A stretch of DNA of 41,596 nt from Gemmatimonas sp. UBA7669 (GTDB lineage: Bacteria; Gemmatimonadota; Gemmatimonadetes; Gemmatimonadales; Gemmatimonadaceae): positions 1 through 41,596 of the forward strand of contig NZ_DLHL01000045.1 in the NCBI RefSeq assembly GCF_002483225.1. The letters are read 5' to 3'. This document shows positions 13,549-21,947 of this stretch, piece after piece; the stretch's first letter is position 1; each line of letters starts with the position of its first letter. The notes below the pieces were generated by a model. That model was not told where the DNA came from. It made no database searches and was given only the letters and a program-made list of their open reading frames with translations. A program made the translations under genes and the position numbers.

Positions 13549-15555
13549 ATGTTGTTGATGCTGCTGTCCGCCACGATGTTGCAGGCTCCGTCGCAGCCGC
13601 CGGCCAACGGCGCCCGTCTCGAAGTCACACCGGCCGAACCGGTGGTGATTGCGCAGGACACGCTGCGTCTCAAGGCACGCGTACTCGGCGCCGACGGGCA
13701 GCCGCTCACCAACGCGCAGGTGCGCTTCGTTGGCGCCGGTGGAGTGTTTGAAGGCCGCGTGATGCCCGATGGTCTGGTGATGTCGGGCTCCACGGGCACG
13801 CTGCCGGTAACGGTGGTGGCGCAGGTGCCGGGTCAGCCGACCATCACGCAGCGGGTGGAAGTGCGCATGGTACCCGGTCCGGCGGCGCGCATTGCACTCG
13901 ATGGGGCGCCGACGCGTTTGGTGGGTGGTCAGCGCATCGCGCTCACGCCCAGGGTGTTCAGCGCGGCCGGTGACGCGCGCGCCGACCGCGTGACCTGGAG
14001 CAGCAGCAATCCGGCCGTCGCGGTGGTGAACGCCGATGGTCTGCTGGAAGCCAAGGCCGTGGGACGGGCCACGCTCACCGCGCGTGTGGATCAGGCGGTG
14101 CAGACGCACACGGTGCAGGTGGTGGCGGCGCGCGTTGGTGCGTTCAGCATTACGCCGAGCAGCAAGGAGGCGCGCACGGGCGACGTGATCCGGTTTGCGG
14201 TCAATGCGCGCGACGCGGCCGGCAAGCCGATTACCGGCGTCACGCCCAGCTGGAGCTTCAGCCCGGGGCAGGGCGTCATCGACAGCGATGGCGCCTTCAC
14301 GGGCTACGAAGGCGGCACGTATGTGGTGACGGCCACACTGGGCACGCAGAGTGCGCAGACCGTCATTCGTCTGACGCCGCGTGATGTGCGTCGTCCGGCC
14401 ACGGTGGTGGGCCGTCTGCCGCGCACGGGCTTCACCACCGAAGAGGTGTGGTTGCACCCCACGCGCGAAATCGCCTACCTCGGCACGGGCTCGGGCGGCG
14501 ACCGCATGTTCACCATCGACATCAGCAACAAGGCCAAGCCGGTGGTCACGGACAGCATTGTCGAGAACACGCGTCGCGTGAACGACATCATGACCAATCC
14601 GTCGGGCTCGCATCTGGTGTTCACGCGTGAAGGCGCGAGCGACCGCAAGAACGGCATCGTCATCGCGTCACTTGAAGATCCGCTGCACCCGAAGAAGTGC
14701 GCCGACTTCACCGAAGGACTCACGGGCGGCGTGCACAGCACCTTCGTCTACAAGCAGGAGAAGTTCGGGACGCACATCTACCTCACGAACGATGGCACCG
14801 GCGCCATTCACATCATCGACTGGAACGATCCGTGCAATCCGAAGACGGCGGCGGTGTGGAAGACGCCTCGTCCGGACGCGGGGCGTTCGCTGCATGACAT
14901 CGATGTGCAGGATGGCCTGGCCTACCTGAGTTACTGGAACGACGGCCTCGTGATTCTCGACATCGGCAATGGCGTGAAGGGCGGGTCGCCCAGCAACCCG
15001 CAGCTGGTGTCGCAGTACAAGTACGACCTCAACGACCTGTATCGTCAGGTGGAAGCGGCTGGCGGCCCCGGGTTCATCCGCGGCACGCACACGGCGTGGC
15101 GTCACAAGAACTATGTGTTCATCGCCGACGAAGTCTTCCCGGCGTCGCCGGTGAAGGGCGCGAAGGACGCCTCGGCGGGCCGCGCCTACGGTCGTCTGCA
15201 GGTCATCGATGTGTCGGACATCGCCAAGCCGCGCAGCGTGGCGTTCTACGAGCCGGAGTTCGGCGGCGTGCACAACGTGTGGGTGGCGGGTGACACGCTG
15301 TACATGGGTGCGTACAACGCGGGCTTCCGCGCCTTTGACATCAGCGGTGAACTGCGCGGCGACCTGCGCGCGCAGCAGCGCGAGATGGTGCATGTGCACA
15401 CGGCCGATCTCGATGGCTACGTGAAGAACGCGGCCATGACCTGGGGTGTGGTGGTGCGCAACGGCCTGGCCTACGTGAACGACATGTACAACGGGCTGTG
15501 GATCGTGCGCATGGAACCCAAGCCCGAGCCCAAGAAGAACGCCATCGTGCCATGA
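13549..15555 (+). CDS. Secreted protein with bacterial Ig-like domains and an LVIVD beta-propeller
   Basis: A 668-residue exported protein. A short hydrophobic N-terminus acts as signal peptide. Three Ig-like modules follow: about 22-105, a Big2-type module about 108-185 (VTWSSSNPAVAVVNADGLLE), and about 190-278. The rest is a propeller of LVIVD-type blades (MFTIDISNKAKPVVTD, IHIIDWNDP, LVILDIGNG, LQVIDVSDIAKPRSVAFYE, FRAFDISGEL, LWIVRMEP). LVIVD proteins are cell-surface or secreted with mostly unknown roles; no catalytic residues are evident. The stop overlaps the next start (ATGA), so it is translationally coupled to a second propeller protein. Confidence 0.8.
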   Translation: MLLMLLSATMLQAPSQPPANGARLEVTPAEPVVIAQDTLRLKARVLGADGQPLTNAQVRFVGAGGVFEGRVMPDGLVMSGSTGTLPVTVVAQVPGQPTITQRVEVRMVPGPAARIALDGAPTRLVGGQRIALTPRVFSAAGDARADRVTWSSSNPAVAVVNADGLLEAKAVGRATLTARVDQAVQTHTVQVVAARVGAFSITPSSKEARTGDVIRFAVNARDAAGKPITGVTPSWSFSPGQGVIDSDGAFTGYEGGTYVVTATLGTQSAQTVIRLTPRDVRRPATVVGRLPRTGFTTEEVWLHPTREIAYLGTGSGGDRMFTIDISNKAKPVVTDSIVENTRRVNDIMTNPSGSHLVFTREGASDRKNGIVIASLEDPLHPKKCADFTEGLTGGVHSTFVYKQEKFGTHIYLTNDGTGAIHIIDWNDPCNPKTAAVWKTPRPDAGRSLHDIDVQDGLAYLSYWNDGLVILDIGNGVKGGSPSNPQLVSQYKYDLNDLYRQVEAAGGPGFIRGTHTAWRHKNYVFIADEVFPASPVKGAKDASAGRAYGRLQVIDVSDIAKPRSVAFYEPEFGGVHNVWVAGDTLYMGAYNAGFRAFDISGELRGDLRAQQREMVHVHTADLDGYVKNAAMTWGVVVRNGLAYVNDMYNGLWIVRMEPKPEPKKNAIVP

Positions 15556-16757
15556 GGAGCCTGGGTGTGCGCCGTCTGCGAATGCAGGCGATTCGTGCTC
15601 AGGCGCTGAGCGTGCTGGTGTCGCTGGCCGGTGCGCTGCCCGCCGCGACACCGGTTACCGCACAGGCCGCGCCTGTTGCATCCTCCCGGACCTACACGGT
15701 GCTCGTGGCCAGCGAAAGCGTGGACCACGTGTCCGTGGTGGAGTTTGGTCCGCAGGGCGCCAAGGTGGTGCGCACGCAGGAGGTGGGGGTGATGCTGGCC
15801 GACCCCGATGGGCCGCACGGCCTCGGGGTCTCACCCGATGGCGCGCATTACTATGTGACCACGGCGCATGGTACGCCCTATGGCGTGCTGTGGAAGTTCG
15901 ATGCGCAGAGTCACGCGTATGCGGGGCAGGTGATGCTCGGCAATTTCCCCGCCACGCTGCAGGTCTCGCCCGATGGCCGCACAGTGGTGGCCGTGAACTT
16001 CAATCTGCATGGCGACATGGTGCCAAGCGATGTGAGCATCGTGCGCACCGACAGCCTGCAGGAGATTGCGCGCATTCCCACCTGCACCATGCCGCATGGC
16101 TCGCGCATCAACCGCGCCGGCACGCGGCACTACTCGGCCTGCATGATGGACGACATGCTGGTGGAGATCGATCTCGACGGGCTGCAGGTGGCGCGGCACT
16201 TCGTGCTCACCAAGGGCAGTGAGCATGGCATGACGGGTGCACCGGTGCGCGCGGCCGCGTCGGCGCATGCGGGGCATGACATGAGTGGTCATGGCACGGC
16301 GCAGCCGGCGGCGGGCAGCACGACCTGTTCGCCGACCTGGGCGCAGCCCAGTCCGGACGACCGCACAGTCTGGGTGGCCTGCAACGGCACCAGCGACCTG
16401 GTGGAAATCGATGTGGCGTCGTGGACCATGCGGCGCCGCATTCCGGCGGGCAATGGCGTGTACAATCTGGCCGTCACGCGTGATGGCAGCCGGCTGGTGG
16501 CGACCAACAAGCGCGGCCAGAGTGTGTCGGTGATCGACACCAAGACCGGCGCCACACTGGCAACGCTGCCCACGCAGCGTCGTGTGGTGCATGGCGTGGC
16601 CATCTCCGACGACGATCGCTACGCCTTCGTGTCCGTGGAGGGCATTGGCAGTGAGCCGGGCACGGTGGAAATTATCGATCTCACGGCGCTCAAGACCGTG
16701 GCCCGCGTGGACGTGGGGCAGCAGGCGGGTGGCATTGATGTGCTGCCGGGGCGGTGA
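15552..16757 (+). CDS. Secreted YVTN-type seven-bladed beta-propeller with His/Met-rich insertion
   Basis: A 401-residue protein from the ATG at 15552, which overlaps the preceding stop as ATGA; upstream in-frame starts would lie inside that gene. It has a signal peptide (hydrophobic 19-38, cleavage near AQA). YVTN/LVIVD-like blades repeat the SPDG/TRDG motif: LGVSPDGAHYYVTT, LQVSPDGRTVVAVN, QPSPDDRTVWVAC, LAVTRDGSRLVATN, VAISDDDRYAFVS. An insertion of about 35 residues (225-258) is rich in His and Met (HAGHDMSGHG) and precedes a Cys, suggesting a metal-binding loop, perhaps copper. It probably works with the LVIVD protein; the ligand is unknown. Confidence 0.78.
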   Translation: MRSLGVRRLRMQAIRAQALSVLVSLAGALPAATPVTAQAAPVASSRTYTVLVASESVDHVSVVEFGPQGAKVVRTQEVGVMLADPDGPHGLGVSPDGAHYYVTTAHGTPYGVLWKFDAQSHAYAGQVMLGNFPATLQVSPDGRTVVAVNFNLHGDMVPSDVSIVRTDSLQEIARIPTCTMPHGSRINRAGTRHYSACMMDDMLVEIDLDGLQVARHFVLTKGSEHGMTGAPVRAAASAHAGHDMSGHGTAQPAAGSTTCSPTWAQPSPDDRTVWVACNGTSDLVEIDVASWTMRRRIPAGNGVYNLAVTRDGSRLVATNKRGQSVSVIDTKTGATLATLPTQRRVVHGVAISDDDRYAFVSVEGIGSEPGTVEIIDLTALKTVARVDVGQQAGGIDVLPGR

Positions 16758-16800
16758 CGATCTCGCGTAGGCAGCGAGGATCGGCGTAACGACTGGACCG

Positions 16801-17035
16801 CTAACAGCTTACGCAGAGAACTGCAGGAGAACCGCAGAGAACGCAGAGGCGCCAATCATTTTTTGATTGGTTCTCATGTCTGATCCGTGTGGTTTCCGCC
16901 CAATCCGCGTCATCCGCGACAAGGCGGTTCGACCCCAACGGCTTCTCTCTGCGTTCTCCTTTACTCTTGGTTCTCCGCGTGAGCTGTTGACGATCTGTCG
17001 GCCGCAACGAGTGCCGGTGTCGCGACCAGATCGCC
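16801..17035. repeat. Dispersed intergenic repeat, copy A
   Basis: The 298-nt gap before the ispG stop is filled by a repeat. Its left end (AACAGCTTACGCAGAGAAC) and right end (reverse complement AACAGCTCACGCGGAGAAC, ending at about 16987) are inverted relatives. Inside are a 7-bp hairpin CCAATCA/TGATTGG (16852-16870) and the core motif (16883-16932). The right flank to about 17035 is shared with copy D. No ORF is supported. Confidence 0.8.
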
Positions 17036-17055
17036 AACGGTTCACGCGGACTGGC

Positions 17056-18345
17056 TCAGCGCGCTCCGTACGTGCGGGACACGTAGTCGTTGAGGATGCC
17101 GAGGAACTCGGGCACGATGTGGTCACCCTTGAGCGTCGTGAACAGCTTGCCGTCCACGTACACTGGTGCCTTGGGCTCCTCGAAAGTGCCCGGCAGCGAG
17201 ATGCCGATGTTGGCGTGCTTCGACTCGCCGGGGCCGTTCACGACGCAGCCCATGACCGCGACCTTCATGTCCACCACGCCGGGCAGCGTCTCGCGCCACA
17301 CCGGCATCTGCTCGCGCAGATAGCCCTGGATGTCTTCCGCCATCTTCTGGAAGAACGTGCTGGTGGTGCGACCACAGCCCGGGCAGGCCGTCACCTGCGG
17401 CGCGAATGAGCGCAGGCCCAGCGATTGCAGGATCTGCTGCGCCACGTACACCTCTTCGCGGCGGTCGCCACCCGGCTTGGGCGTGAGCGACACACGAATG
17501 GTGTCGCCGATGCCTTCACTGAGCAGGATGGACAGCGCAGCGGCGGACGCGATGACGCCCTTGTTGCCCATGCCCGCTTCGGTGAGGCCAAGATGCAGCG
17601 GATAGTCGCAGCGCGTGGCCAAACGGCGATAGCACTCCACGAGATCCTGCACGACCGAGATCTTGGCGCTGACGATGATGCGGTCATGCGGCAGGCCCAC
17701 CTCTTCCGCCAGAGCGGCCGAGCGCAGCGCGCTTTCCAGCATGGCATCCATGTACACGTCCTTCGCATCGCGCGGCGTGGCCGACGCGGCGTTCGCGTCC
17801 ATCATCTGCGTGAGCAGGTCCTGATCGAGCGAGCCCCAGTTCACGCCAATGCGCACCGGCTTGCCGTGATCGACGGCCGCCTGCACGATGGTGGTGAAGT
17901 TCGTATCGCGATGCTTCGTGCCCACATTGCCCGGATTGATGCGGTACTTGTCGAGCGCCGCCGCCGTCTTCGGGTACTTGGTGAGCAGCAGATGGCCGTT
18001 GTAATGGAAATCACCGATCAGCGGCACATCGAGTCCGCGGTCGTCGAGCCGCTGCCGGATCTCGGGCACCGCCTGCGCGGCCTCGTCGTTGTTGACCGTG
18101 ATGCGGACCTTCTGCGACCCGGCTTCGAACAGCGCCGCCACCTGGTCGGCCGTCGCGGCGGCGTCGGCGGTGTCGGTGTTGGTCATGGACTGCACGACGA
18201 TCGGGGCCGAGGCACCCACGGCGACCCCGCGCACCTTGACGGTGACGGTGGGACGGCGATGGCCGAAGCCCGAAGAGGCGTGTGACACGAAGACGTTTCC
18301 GGTTGAAAGAAGAGATCCGCCCCGCGGCGCGGCAGGGCCTGCCAT
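17056..18345 (-). CDS. ispG: (E)-4-hydroxy-3-methylbut-2-enyl-diphosphate synthase
   Basis: A 429-residue [4Fe-4S] enzyme of the MEP isoprenoid pathway, converting MEcPP to HMBPP. Its N-terminal TIM-barrel has PIVVQSMTNTDT, INPGNVG and VNWGSLDQ. Its C-terminal cluster domain carries the three cluster cysteines, C321 and C324 (ACPGCGRTTS) and C367 (GCVVNGPGE), plus the conserved E374. It has an N-terminal extension of about 30 residues before the homologous RRPTVTVKVRGVAVG, so a later start is possible. It is divergent from the next gene with only 39 nt between starts, and convergent with repeat copy A. No other MEP gene is in the window. Confidence 0.95.
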   Translation of the reverse strand: MAGPAAPRGGSLLSTGNVFVSHASSGFGHRRPTVTVKVRGVAVGASAPIVVQSMTNTDTADAAATADQVAALFEAGSQKVRITVNNDEAAQAVPEIRQRLDDRGLDVPLIGDFHYNGHLLLTKYPKTAAALDKYRINPGNVGTKHRDTNFTTIVQAAVDHGKPVRIGVNWGSLDQDLLTQMMDANAASATPRDAKDVYMDAMLESALRSAALAEEVGLPHDRIIVSAKISVVQDLVECYRRLATRCDYPLHLGLTEAGMGNKGVIASAAALSILLSEGIGDTIRVSLTPKPGGDRREEVYVAQQILQSLGLRSFAPQVTACPGCGRTTSTFFQKMAEDIQGYLREQMPVWRETLPGVVDMKVAVMGCVVNGPGESKHANIGISLPGTFEEPKAPVYVDGKLFTTLKGDHIVPEFLGILNDYVSRTYGAR

Positions 18346-18384
18346 AAGCTAGCGCGTCCCGGCAGAGGCCCCCAAGTTCCGCAT

Positions 18385-18882
18385 ATGGATTCTGACTCGC
18401 CCGCGCCGCCCGATTCTCCCGAACCCGCCCACGCAGGCAGCGAAAGCGCCGATCCGACGGCCGAAGTCGCGCCGCCCCCTGCTCAACCGGCACCACCCCG
18501 GCGCTCGTTCCTGCGGCGCCACTGGCTGGCGGCCTCCCTGGCGGTGTTGCTTGGCGTACCTGCCATTGGGATGACGGCCTGGGCCTGGCTGGCCCTCAGT
18601 ATCACCTACTCCAGCGGCAAGCGGGCCGGCTACGTGCAGAAGATCTCTCGCAAAGGCTGGCTCTGCAAAACCTGGGAAGGCACGCTGTATACGGACGTCG
18701 CACAGGGTTTTCGCAGCGACAGCTTTGCCTTCACGGTGCGCAGCGATTCCATTGCACATGTGCTGGAGCAGTTGAGTGGTCGTCGTGTCGCGGTGGATTA
18801 CGAACAGCACATCGGGGTGCCATCGTCGTGCTTCGGTGAGACCGAGTATTTTGTAGTAGGCGTCACCCCGCTGAACAATTGA
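18385..18882 (+). CDS. Single-pass membrane protein of unknown function
   Basis: 165 residues. A Pro/Ala/Glu-rich disordered N-terminus (1-40) and an RRSFLRRHWL stop-transfer-like basic patch lead to one membrane helix (WLAASLAVLLGVPAIGMTAWAW, about 47-69). A small extracytoplasmic domain follows, with the recognisable segment YSSGKRAGYVQKISRKGWLC and two cysteines (LCKTWEG and SSCFGETEYF). Proteins with this YSSG-RAGYVQK-S-KGW-CKTWEG pattern occur widely but I know of no established function. The gene is divergent from ispG across a 39-nt gap. Confidence 0.72.
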   Translation: MDSDSPAPPDSPEPAHAGSESADPTAEVAPPPAQPAPPRRSFLRRHWLAASLAVLLGVPAIGMTAWAWLALSITYSSGKRAGYVQKISRKGWLCKTWEGTLYTDVAQGFRSDSFAFTVRSDSIAHVLEQLSGRRVAVDYEQHIGVPSSCFGETEYFVVGVTPLNN

Positions 18883-18976
18883 CCGGCGCCTTGGCGTAAC
18901 AAATGCAGCGGCCTCGGGGTAAGGCCGCCTGCGCCATGTTCGACAAACCTGTCACTCCCCTTTTTGGAGGTACTCG

Positions 18977-19531
18977 ATGAAGCGTACCCTTCGTACCCTC
19001 GGCGTTCTGGCCGCCCTCGCGCTGCCTGCCTCGCTCACCGCCCAGGCCAGCAGCGAAAAGACCATTGGCTTCGGTGTCTCCGGTGGCCTGTCCCTTCCCA
19101 TGGGCGACCTGAGCGACGGCGTGGAAGCCGGCTACAACGTGGCCGGTCACGTGTATCTCAAGCCCGCCGCCCTCAAGGCCTTCCGTCTGCGTGGTGACGT
19201 GAGCTACGACAGCTGGAGCGGCAAAGTCGATGGGGTGAGCGCCAGCTCGCTCGGCTTCATGGGCAACGTCGTGTTTGACCTTGGCACTTCGGGCAGCTCT
19301 GTCAAGCCGTACATCCTCGGTGGCGTCGGCATGCACAACGGCAAGTCGAAGGCGTCGTTCGGTGGAGCAGACGTGGAGTTCAGCAATACGGATCTGGCCA
19401 TTCAGGCCGGCGCGGGCCTCACCTTCCAGCTCTCCGGCTTCTCCACCTTTGCCGAAGCGCGCTTCGTGAACGTGTTCGGTGAGGACGACAGCGCCAACTG
19501 GCTGCCCATCGTCTTCGGTATCCGCTTCTGA
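18977..19531 (+). CDS. Outer-membrane beta-barrel protein
   Basis: 184 residues with a signal peptide (cleavage after LTAQA, about 25) and an OmpA/OmpX-like small barrel of about eight amphipathic strands: IGFGVSGGLSLPMGD, YNVAGHVYLKP, FRLRGDVSYDSWS, LGFMGNVVFDL, VKPYILGGVGMH, LAIQAGAGLTFQL, STFAEARFVNVF. It ends in an aromatic residue (FGIRF), as expected for BAM-dependent insertion. A good GGAGG lies 7 nt before the ATG. Specific function unknown. Confidence 0.8.
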   Translation: MKRTLRTLGVLAALALPASLTAQASSEKTIGFGVSGGLSLPMGDLSDGVEAGYNVAGHVYLKPAALKAFRLRGDVSYDSWSGKVDGVSASSLGFMGNVVFDLGTSGSSVKPYILGGVGMHNGKSKASFGGADVEFSNTDLAIQAGAGLTFQLSGFSTFAEARFVNVFGEDDSANWLPIVFGIRF

Positions 19532-19579
19532 TCAGGCACGACCCTCAGTGATGCACGGTCATTCCTCCGCAGTGCACGC

Positions 19580-20881
19580 ATGACGGAACCCGTCATCATT
19601 GTAGGTGCCGGTATCGCCGGTCTCGTCTGCGCCATCGAGCTGCAGCGGGCCGGCGTGCCGGTGAAGGTCTTTGAGCAGGCCGACGAGGTGGGCGGCCGGG
19701 TGCGCAGCACGGTGCAGAACGGCTTCGTGCTCGATCACGGTTTTCAGGTGCTGTTCACCGCCTACCCCACGCTCAATCGCTATCTCGATGCGTCGGCGCT
19801 GGCGTACCGACCATTCATTCCGGGCGCGATGATTTCGCGCAACGGACGCGCGGCGCTGGTGGGTGATGCCTGGCGTGATCCGAGTCTGCTGCTGGATACC
19901 TTGTTGGCGTCGGTCATTTCGCTGGGTGACAAAATGCGGCTGCTGGCGCTCAGGCAACACGCGCGTGGCCTCTCACTCGACGAGTGTTTTACCGGACCAC
20001 ATGCCGCGCTGAGCACGCGGGCGTTTCTGCAACAGCGCGGCTTCAGCGAGGCCGCCATCAACGGCTTCTTTGCCCCGTTCTACGGCGGCATTCTGCTCGA
20101 TCGCACGCTGTCCACCAGCGCCTCCATTCTGCTGTTCACCTTCCGCATGCTGGCCGAGGGGGACACGGTGGTGCCGGCGGCGGGTATCGGCGCCATCTCC
20201 GCACATCTGGCGGCACAACTCGCGCCGGGCACGGTGCACACCACACGTCGTGTGGAACGGGTGCTGGTTGATGGTGGACGGGCGTCGGGTGTCGTGACGA
20301 GTGATGGCGCTGTGCATGGGGCGTCGCAGGTGGTGCTGGCCACCGAGGCGCCGGCCACGGCGCAACTGGCACAGTCGGTCGGGCTCTCCCTCGGATTGCC
20401 GACAGCGTCACGCGGTTGCACCACGCTGTACTACACGGCTGCCAGGACACCCATTCCCGGTCGGGCTCTGTGGCTCAACGCCGACCAGGATGCCGTGGTC
20501 AGCCATGCCATCACGCTGACCGATGTGGCGCCGGAGTACTCGGCCAGCGGGCGCCCGTTGATTGCGGCGACCTGTCTCGGCGAGGCGGCCGCGCTCGACG
20601 ACGCCACACTTGACGCGCGCGCGCAATCTGAACTGCTGCGTCTGCATGGCGCGCCGGCCGGCGAGACGCAGCTCGAACGCGTGGCCATCTGGCGGGTACC
20701 CTATGCACAGTTCGCCCAGCCACCCGGTTGGTGGGCTACTCGCCCACAGGCTGCCACCTCGGTGCCTGGTCTCCTGCTCGCCGGCGAAGCCTTGCACTCG
20801 AGTTCCCTCGAAGGCGCCGCGCGTGGTGGAGTGGCCGCAGCGGCGGCCGTGACTTCGGCTGTGTCATCGGCCCACCCGTAA
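19580..20881 (+). CDS. FAD-dependent amine oxidase / phytoene desaturase-like oxidoreductase
   Basis: A 433-residue flavoprotein. The N-terminal dinucleotide-binding motif is textbook (VIIVGAGIAGLVCAIELQRAG), followed by the FEQADEVGGRVRS flavin motif. The C-terminal FAD motif GLLLAGEALHSSSLEGAARGG is also present. The overall plan matches the NAD(P)-binding Rossmann/amine oxidase family, which includes carotenoid desaturases and protoporphyrinogen oxidases. No isoprenoid or carotenoid genes lie immediately adjacent, so substrate is open. It is followed 11 nt later by a beta-barrel gene. Confidence 0.82.
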   Translation: MTEPVIIVGAGIAGLVCAIELQRAGVPVKVFEQADEVGGRVRSTVQNGFVLDHGFQVLFTAYPTLNRYLDASALAYRPFIPGAMISRNGRAALVGDAWRDPSLLLDTLLASVISLGDKMRLLALRQHARGLSLDECFTGPHAALSTRAFLQQRGFSEAAINGFFAPFYGGILLDRTLSTSASILLFTFRMLAEGDTVVPAAGIGAISAHLAAQLAPGTVHTTRRVERVLVDGGRASGVVTSDGAVHGASQVVLATEAPATAQLAQSVGLSLGLPTASRGCTTLYYTAARTPIPGRALWLNADQDAVVSHAITLTDVAPEYSASGRPLIAATCLGEAAALDDATLDARAQSELLRLHGAPAGETQLERVAIWRVPYAQFAQPPGWWATRPQAATSVPGLLLAGEALHSSSLEGAARGGVAAAAAVTSAVSSAHP

Positions 20882-20892
20882 CCCCATCGCTC

Positions 20893-21495
20893 ATGTCCAT
20901 TTCTTTCGCTGCCTCTGCGCGCACACTCGTCGCTGCCGTTGGCGTCACCCTTGGCACCGCGCTGTGTGCTGTCGCTGCAGACGCGCAAACGCTGCGTGAG
21001 CAAACCCGTACCGCCACGCCATCCACGCACATTCTGGCGGTCAATCCCTTTCTGCCGCTCTTTGGGTACTTCCAGGGTGAGTACGAGCGGCGACTGCAGG
21101 ACAATCTCAGTCTGGCAGTGGCTGGCTCCCATGTGCGCTACGACGAGTACTACACGAACCTCGACGTGAAGCTGCGCCTGTATCCGCAGGACCGCGCGCT
21201 CGATGGATTCGGCATTGCCGCGGGCCTCGGTGTGGGTTCGGCCAAGCCCGATGAAAACATCGTGTTCGACTGCTCGATCAACTTCGAGTGCGTGGAGCGT
21301 GCGGCACGGCGTGTGACGGCACCCACGTTCTCCGTGGAAGCGCAGTACCAGTGGCTGCTCGGGCGCACTCGGCGCACGGCCGTATCCGTTGGTGGCGGCG
21401 CCAAGCGCTACTTCTTCAGCGACAGCGACCTGCAGGATCGCATCGAGCGCGTGCTGCCCACGGCGCGCTTCACGATCGGTTACGTGTTTCGCTGA
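20893..21495 (+). CDS. Exported protein, probable outer-membrane beta-barrel
   Basis: 200 residues from the ATG at 20893; longer in-frame starts overlap the FAD oxidoreductase. A signal peptide ends near ADAQT. The mature part has paired amphipathic strands (ILAVNPFLPLFGYFQGEYER, LSLAVAGSHVRYDEYY, LDVKLRLYP, FSVEAQYQWLL, TAVSVGGGAKRYFFSD) and ends in a Phe-Arg (TIGYVFR). The pattern resembles DUF3575-type barrels. Two cysteines (FDCSINFEC) could form a disulfide. Function unknown. It ends where the repeat-filled gap 21496-21947 begins. Confidence 0.68.
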   Translation: MSISFAASARTLVAAVGVTLGTALCAVAADAQTLREQTRTATPSTHILAVNPFLPLFGYFQGEYERRLQDNLSLAVAGSHVRYDEYYTNLDVKLRLYPQDRALDGFGIAAGLGVGSAKPDENIVFDCSINFECVERAARRVTAPTFSVEAQYQWLLGRTRRTAVSVGGGAKRYFFSDSDLQDRIERVLPTARFTIGYVFR

Positions 21496-21504
21496 GGATC
21501 TGCG

Positions 21505-21690
21505 AACAGCTCACGCAGATGGAACAAGGACGCAGCGTTCGCAGAGAACGGCAGTCAACGTTGAACTGCCTTGACGCGGATGACGCGGATTGAGCGGAGA
21601 CCACACGGATAAAGAACAAAAAGGCGAGCGTTCGCATGTCTCCTCTGCGAACGCTCGCCCTTGTTTCTCTGCGTGAGGAGTCAACGATCG
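21505..21690. repeat. Dispersed intergenic repeat, copy B (inverted), with terminator-like hairpin
   Basis: It contains the core motif in reverse orientation (21561-21610) and an end GAACAGCTCACGCAGA. In the middle is a perfect 14-bp hairpin (GGCGAGCGTTCGCA / TGCGAACGCTCGCC, arms 21623-21636 and 21646-21659). This is flanked by A-rich and T-rich sequence, so it could terminate transcription on both strands. No ORF is supported here. Confidence 0.78.
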
Positions 21691-21726
21691 CGCTGCGCTA
21701 ACGATTATCGGTTTAGGAGCCGGACC

Positions 21727-21921
21727 GTCAACAGCTCACGCAGAGAACTGCAGGAGAACCGCAGAGAACGCAGAGGAGCCGGTCGTGTCCTGACTGACTC
21801 TCATGTCTGATCCGTGTGGTTTCCGCTCAATCCGCGTCATCCGCGACAAGGCAGTTCAAGGTCGACTGCCGTTCTCCACGAACGCTGCGCCCTTCATATC
21901 TCTGCGTGAGCGGTTAACGGT
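21727..21921. repeat. Dispersed intergenic repeat, copy C
   Basis: This is the closest relative of copy A: the first ~45 nt (from TCAACAGCTCACGCAGAG) differ at few positions, and the core motif lies in the same orientation at 21810-21860. The right end TCTCTGCGTGAGCGGTTAAC mirrors the left end. Together with copy B it fills the 452-nt gap between 21496 and 21947. Confidence 0.8.
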
Positions 21922-21947
21922 CTCGCATGTATAACGAGTGAACCTCT

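Noticed and set aside
16801..17035. Possible autonomous insertion sequence
   Set aside because: Inverted ends exist, but the interior is too short and has no transposase frame.
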